Source: Westiellopsis prolifica IICB1
GTDB lineage: Bacteria > Cyanobacteriota > Cyanobacteriia > Cyanobacteriales > Nostocaceae
Direction of reading: 5' to 3'
DNA: 62,518 nt
Assembly (NCBI RefSeq): GCF_004323185.1
Contig: NZ_NAPS01000001.1
Coordinates: 610,736 to 673,253, forward strand
Shown here: positions 60,743 to 62,518 of the stretch, piece by piece
Layout: every line of letters starts with the position of its first letter
Position numbering within the stretch: the first letter of the stretch is position 1
Translations under genes and position numbers: made by a program
Notes under the pieces: model-generated
Databases searched by the model: none
The model's input: only the letters and a program-made list of their open reading frames with translations
What the model was told of the DNA's origin: nothing

Positions 60743-62247
60743 TTTTGTTCTTTTGCTTGCTGTTCACGTTTATAGTCTTTGGGTGGGTTGATAAATACGC
60801 GATCGCCTTCTTTAACACCAGACACAACCTGAGTTTGATCTTTTACCTGCGCCCCTACTGTTACTGAACGGAACAGGGGTTTATTTTGAGCATCTGGGAC
60901 AAGTACTCCAGTGTCACCTTTTTCCGTCACAATTGCTACGGTTGGTACTAGTAAGGCATCGTCTACTTGATCACCTAAAAACGTCAAATCAACATTTAAG
61001 CCAGAACGTAATTGTTCTTGACCAGTATTAATCGTTACTCGCACTTGGAATAATGTCACGCCTTCTTCTTTGACGGCTTCAGGAGCAATCAGGCGCACAC
61101 GACCTTTAAATACTTGGTCAGGATAAGCATCGGTAACAATTTCTACCTGTTGTCCCTCTTTGATTCTGCCAATATCGGCTTCTGGAACTTGGGCTAATAC
61201 CTCTAAACCTTTAGCTAGAGCCACGATAGAACTGGAAGTAGCCGAAGCACTCGAAGAAGCAGAAGTAGTCGGTGCTACATAGGCTCCGTCGTTAGCATAT
61301 TTCTGAGTGACAATTCCTGCAAAGGGAGCGCGGATAACTGTATCTTCTAAATTTACCTGAGCCGATTTTAATTGGGCGTCAGCAACAGCCACTGCTGCTT
61401 GACGTTGAGCAATAATTTCTGGACGTGTACCGTTTTCCAGCAACTTTAATGCAGCTTTGGCTTCTGCAACGGCGGCTTTTTGACGATCAATTTCTTCAGA
61501 ACGAGAGCCATTGCGTAGCTTTATGAGTTGTTGTCTAGCAGATTGGAGACTCGCTTGAGCTTGTTGGAGATTATCTTTAGCGTTTCGTTCTTCAGCCAAT
61601 GCTTCATCCAATGAATCACGAGATATCGCTCCTTGGGAAACTGGATATTCTCGGCGCTTGACTCGCACAGATGCTAATTCCAAACGAGAACGAGCTTGCT
61701 GCAATTGTGCTTCAAATTTATTAACATCTGCTTCTGCTTGAGCAATTTCTTCTACACGAGTTCCAGTTATAGCTTCCTCAAGCTGTGCTTCTGCTTGTGC
61801 TAGACGCGCTCTAGCTTGAGTAATTTCTTGAGGGCGACTCCCAGCTTGGGCTTCAGCTAACTGTGCTTTGGCTTGTTGTAAGCTGGCTTGATATTGTAAA
61901 ATTTGAGTCTTGACATTTGCACTATCCATCACAGCCAGAATTTGTCCCTTTTGGACGCGATCGCCTTGTTCAACCTTTAACTCTGCAACAATACCCGGTT
62001 GTTTTGGGCTAATATTCACGCTTTGATCTGGCACTACCTTACCACTGGCAGTGATCCGCAAGGTAACATCTTTTGCTTCTACAGGAATAGTAAGTGCCGC
62101 AATATCTTCTCTACTTGCTCCCCGATTTACCAAAGTATAAGTTGTAGTGCCGCCAACAACCAAAATACCAGCTGCAACTAGCCCAATTAGCCAGCGTTGG
62201 GGATACTTTATTTTGCCAATAACGGGAATTTCTATATACGTATTCAT
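60739..62247 (-). CDS. HlyD/MacA-like periplasmic adaptor protein
   Basis: This 502-residue protein has an N-terminal membrane helix (LIGLVAAGILVVGGTTTYTLV) and a biotinyl-lipoyl domain split by a very long coiled-coil hairpin (about 110-300, rich in AQLAEAQAGSRPQEI-type repeats). APFAGIVTQKYANDGAYVAP and the beta-barrel region (VEIVTDAYPDQVFKGRVRLI) follow. The coiled coil has near-duplicated SRPQEI/TRVEEI segments, probably from internal duplication. First gene of the pair with the MacB-like permease. Confidence 0.9.
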   Translation of the reverse strand: MNTYIEIPVIGKIKYPQRWLIGLVAAGILVVGGTTTYTLVNRGASREDIAALTIPVEAKDVTLRITASGKVVPDQSVNISPKQPGIVAELKVEQGDRVQKGQILAVMDSANVKTQILQYQASLQQAKAQLAEAQAGSRPQEITQARARLAQAEAQLEEAITGTRVEEIAQAEADVNKFEAQLQQARSRLELASVRVKRREYPVSQGAISRDSLDEALAEERNAKDNLQQAQASLQSARQQLIKLRNGSRSEEIDRQKAAVAEAKAALKLLENGTRPEIIAQRQAAVAVADAQLKSAQVNLEDTVIRAPFAGIVTQKYANDGAYVAPTTSASSSASATSSSIVALAKGLEVLAQVPEADIGRIKEGQQVEIVTDAYPDQVFKGRVRLIAPEAVKEEGVTLFQVRVTINTGQEQLRSGLNVDLTFLGDQVDDALLVPTVAIVTEKGDTGVLVPDAQNKPLFRSVTVGAQVKDQTQVVSGVKEGDRVFINPPKDYKREQQAKEQK

Positions 62248-62518
62248 TACAGCAGCCTTGAGGAATAACTTGGATTTAAAGATGATATGGGGGGAGGTAA
62301 AGCAGAAACATTGATTAGAAATCTTTATCTGTTGTAGGCAATATCATTAACTTTCTATAGAGCTTAAGTTCTGTTAACATTCATCTTGCGTGAGAGAGAA
62401 AATGAGTATAAATAGCGAACTTATAGTTTCTTAACTTTTATTTGATGTTAACCCTTCCCAAGTATTCTTCACTTCACCTGAATGGGTGACTCTAGGGGAT
62501 CGGGGAAAGGGGATCGGG
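62248..62518. other. Upstream region of the adaptor gene, ending in a GGGGATCGGGG repeat
   Basis: No gene is seen in the last 270 bases. The final 30 bases enter another GGGGATCGGGGAAAGGGG block, as at 3346. The adaptor promoter should lie here but was not placed. Confidence 0.5.

Overview
This window is chromosomal DNA from a cyanobacterium, most likely a filamentous one of the order Nostocales. Three things suggest this. The palindrome GCGATCGC (HIP1) recurs throughout. Intergenic regions carry short tandem repeats (runs of 'CCCCGATCCCCAATC' and 'GGGCATTGGGCATC', and 20-21 bp units) and small palindrome-centred mobile repeats. The proteins are typical of Nostoc/Calothrix relatives (SLH-OprB porin, Nif11 protein, FHA proteins, pentapeptide repeats, MscS and SPFH proteins). 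No rRNA or tRNA gene was recognised.

Layout. 0.3-5.6 kb: serine hydrolase, gatB, three tandem promoter-sRNA-terminator cassettes, argJ. 5.6-7.2 kb: repeats and a small CRISPR array without cas genes, read from the minus strand, whose oldest repeat is cut by a MITE. 7.2-11.1 kb: small unknown protein, MscS channel, ahcY. 11.4-12.9 kb: a TIR protein with a C-type-lectin/FGE-like C terminus that looks like the variable region of a diversity-generating retroelement (DGR) target. 13.2-14.6 kb: DAHP synthase aroF (minus strand) behind two tandem attenuators, each with its own Phe/Tyr/Trp-rich leader peptide. 15-22.8 kb: zinc-ribbon membrane protein, J-domain/pentapeptide protein, SDR protein, alpha/beta hydrolase-like protein, porin, methyltransferase, PstS-like protein. 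23.7-26.5 kb: ssuCBA-type transporter. 27.7-36.1 kb: same-strand cluster of GMC oxidoreductase, DUF6765-like protein, 3-beta-HSD-like reductase, Cys-nucleophile alpha/beta hydrolase and a family 1 glycoside hydrolase carrying a circularly permuted solute-binding domain (with a frameshift). 36.3-43.3 kb: M28 peptidase, methyltransferase remnant, SafE-like membrane protein, J-domain/TPR protein and hisZ, inositol monophosphatase, ureG, small conserved protein. 44.4-49.0 kb: surface-polysaccharide genes (Wzt-type ATPase, methyltransferase, two GT2 transferases). 49.0-56.4 kb: M50 protease and SPFH protein, endonuclease V, two FHA proteins, GDSL hydrolase, membrane protein, Nif11 protein. 56.5-62.5 kb: nucleoside/sugar-type ABC transporter and a MacB/DevC-like permease with its HlyD-like adaptor.

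The most interesting signals are not ordinary genes. They are the double aromatic leader-peptide attenuator before aroF, the DGR-like variable region on a TIR protein, the triplicated sRNA cassettes between gatB and argJ, and the permuted binding domain inside a GH1 enzyme. Functions are inferred from motifs read by eye; no database search was possible.
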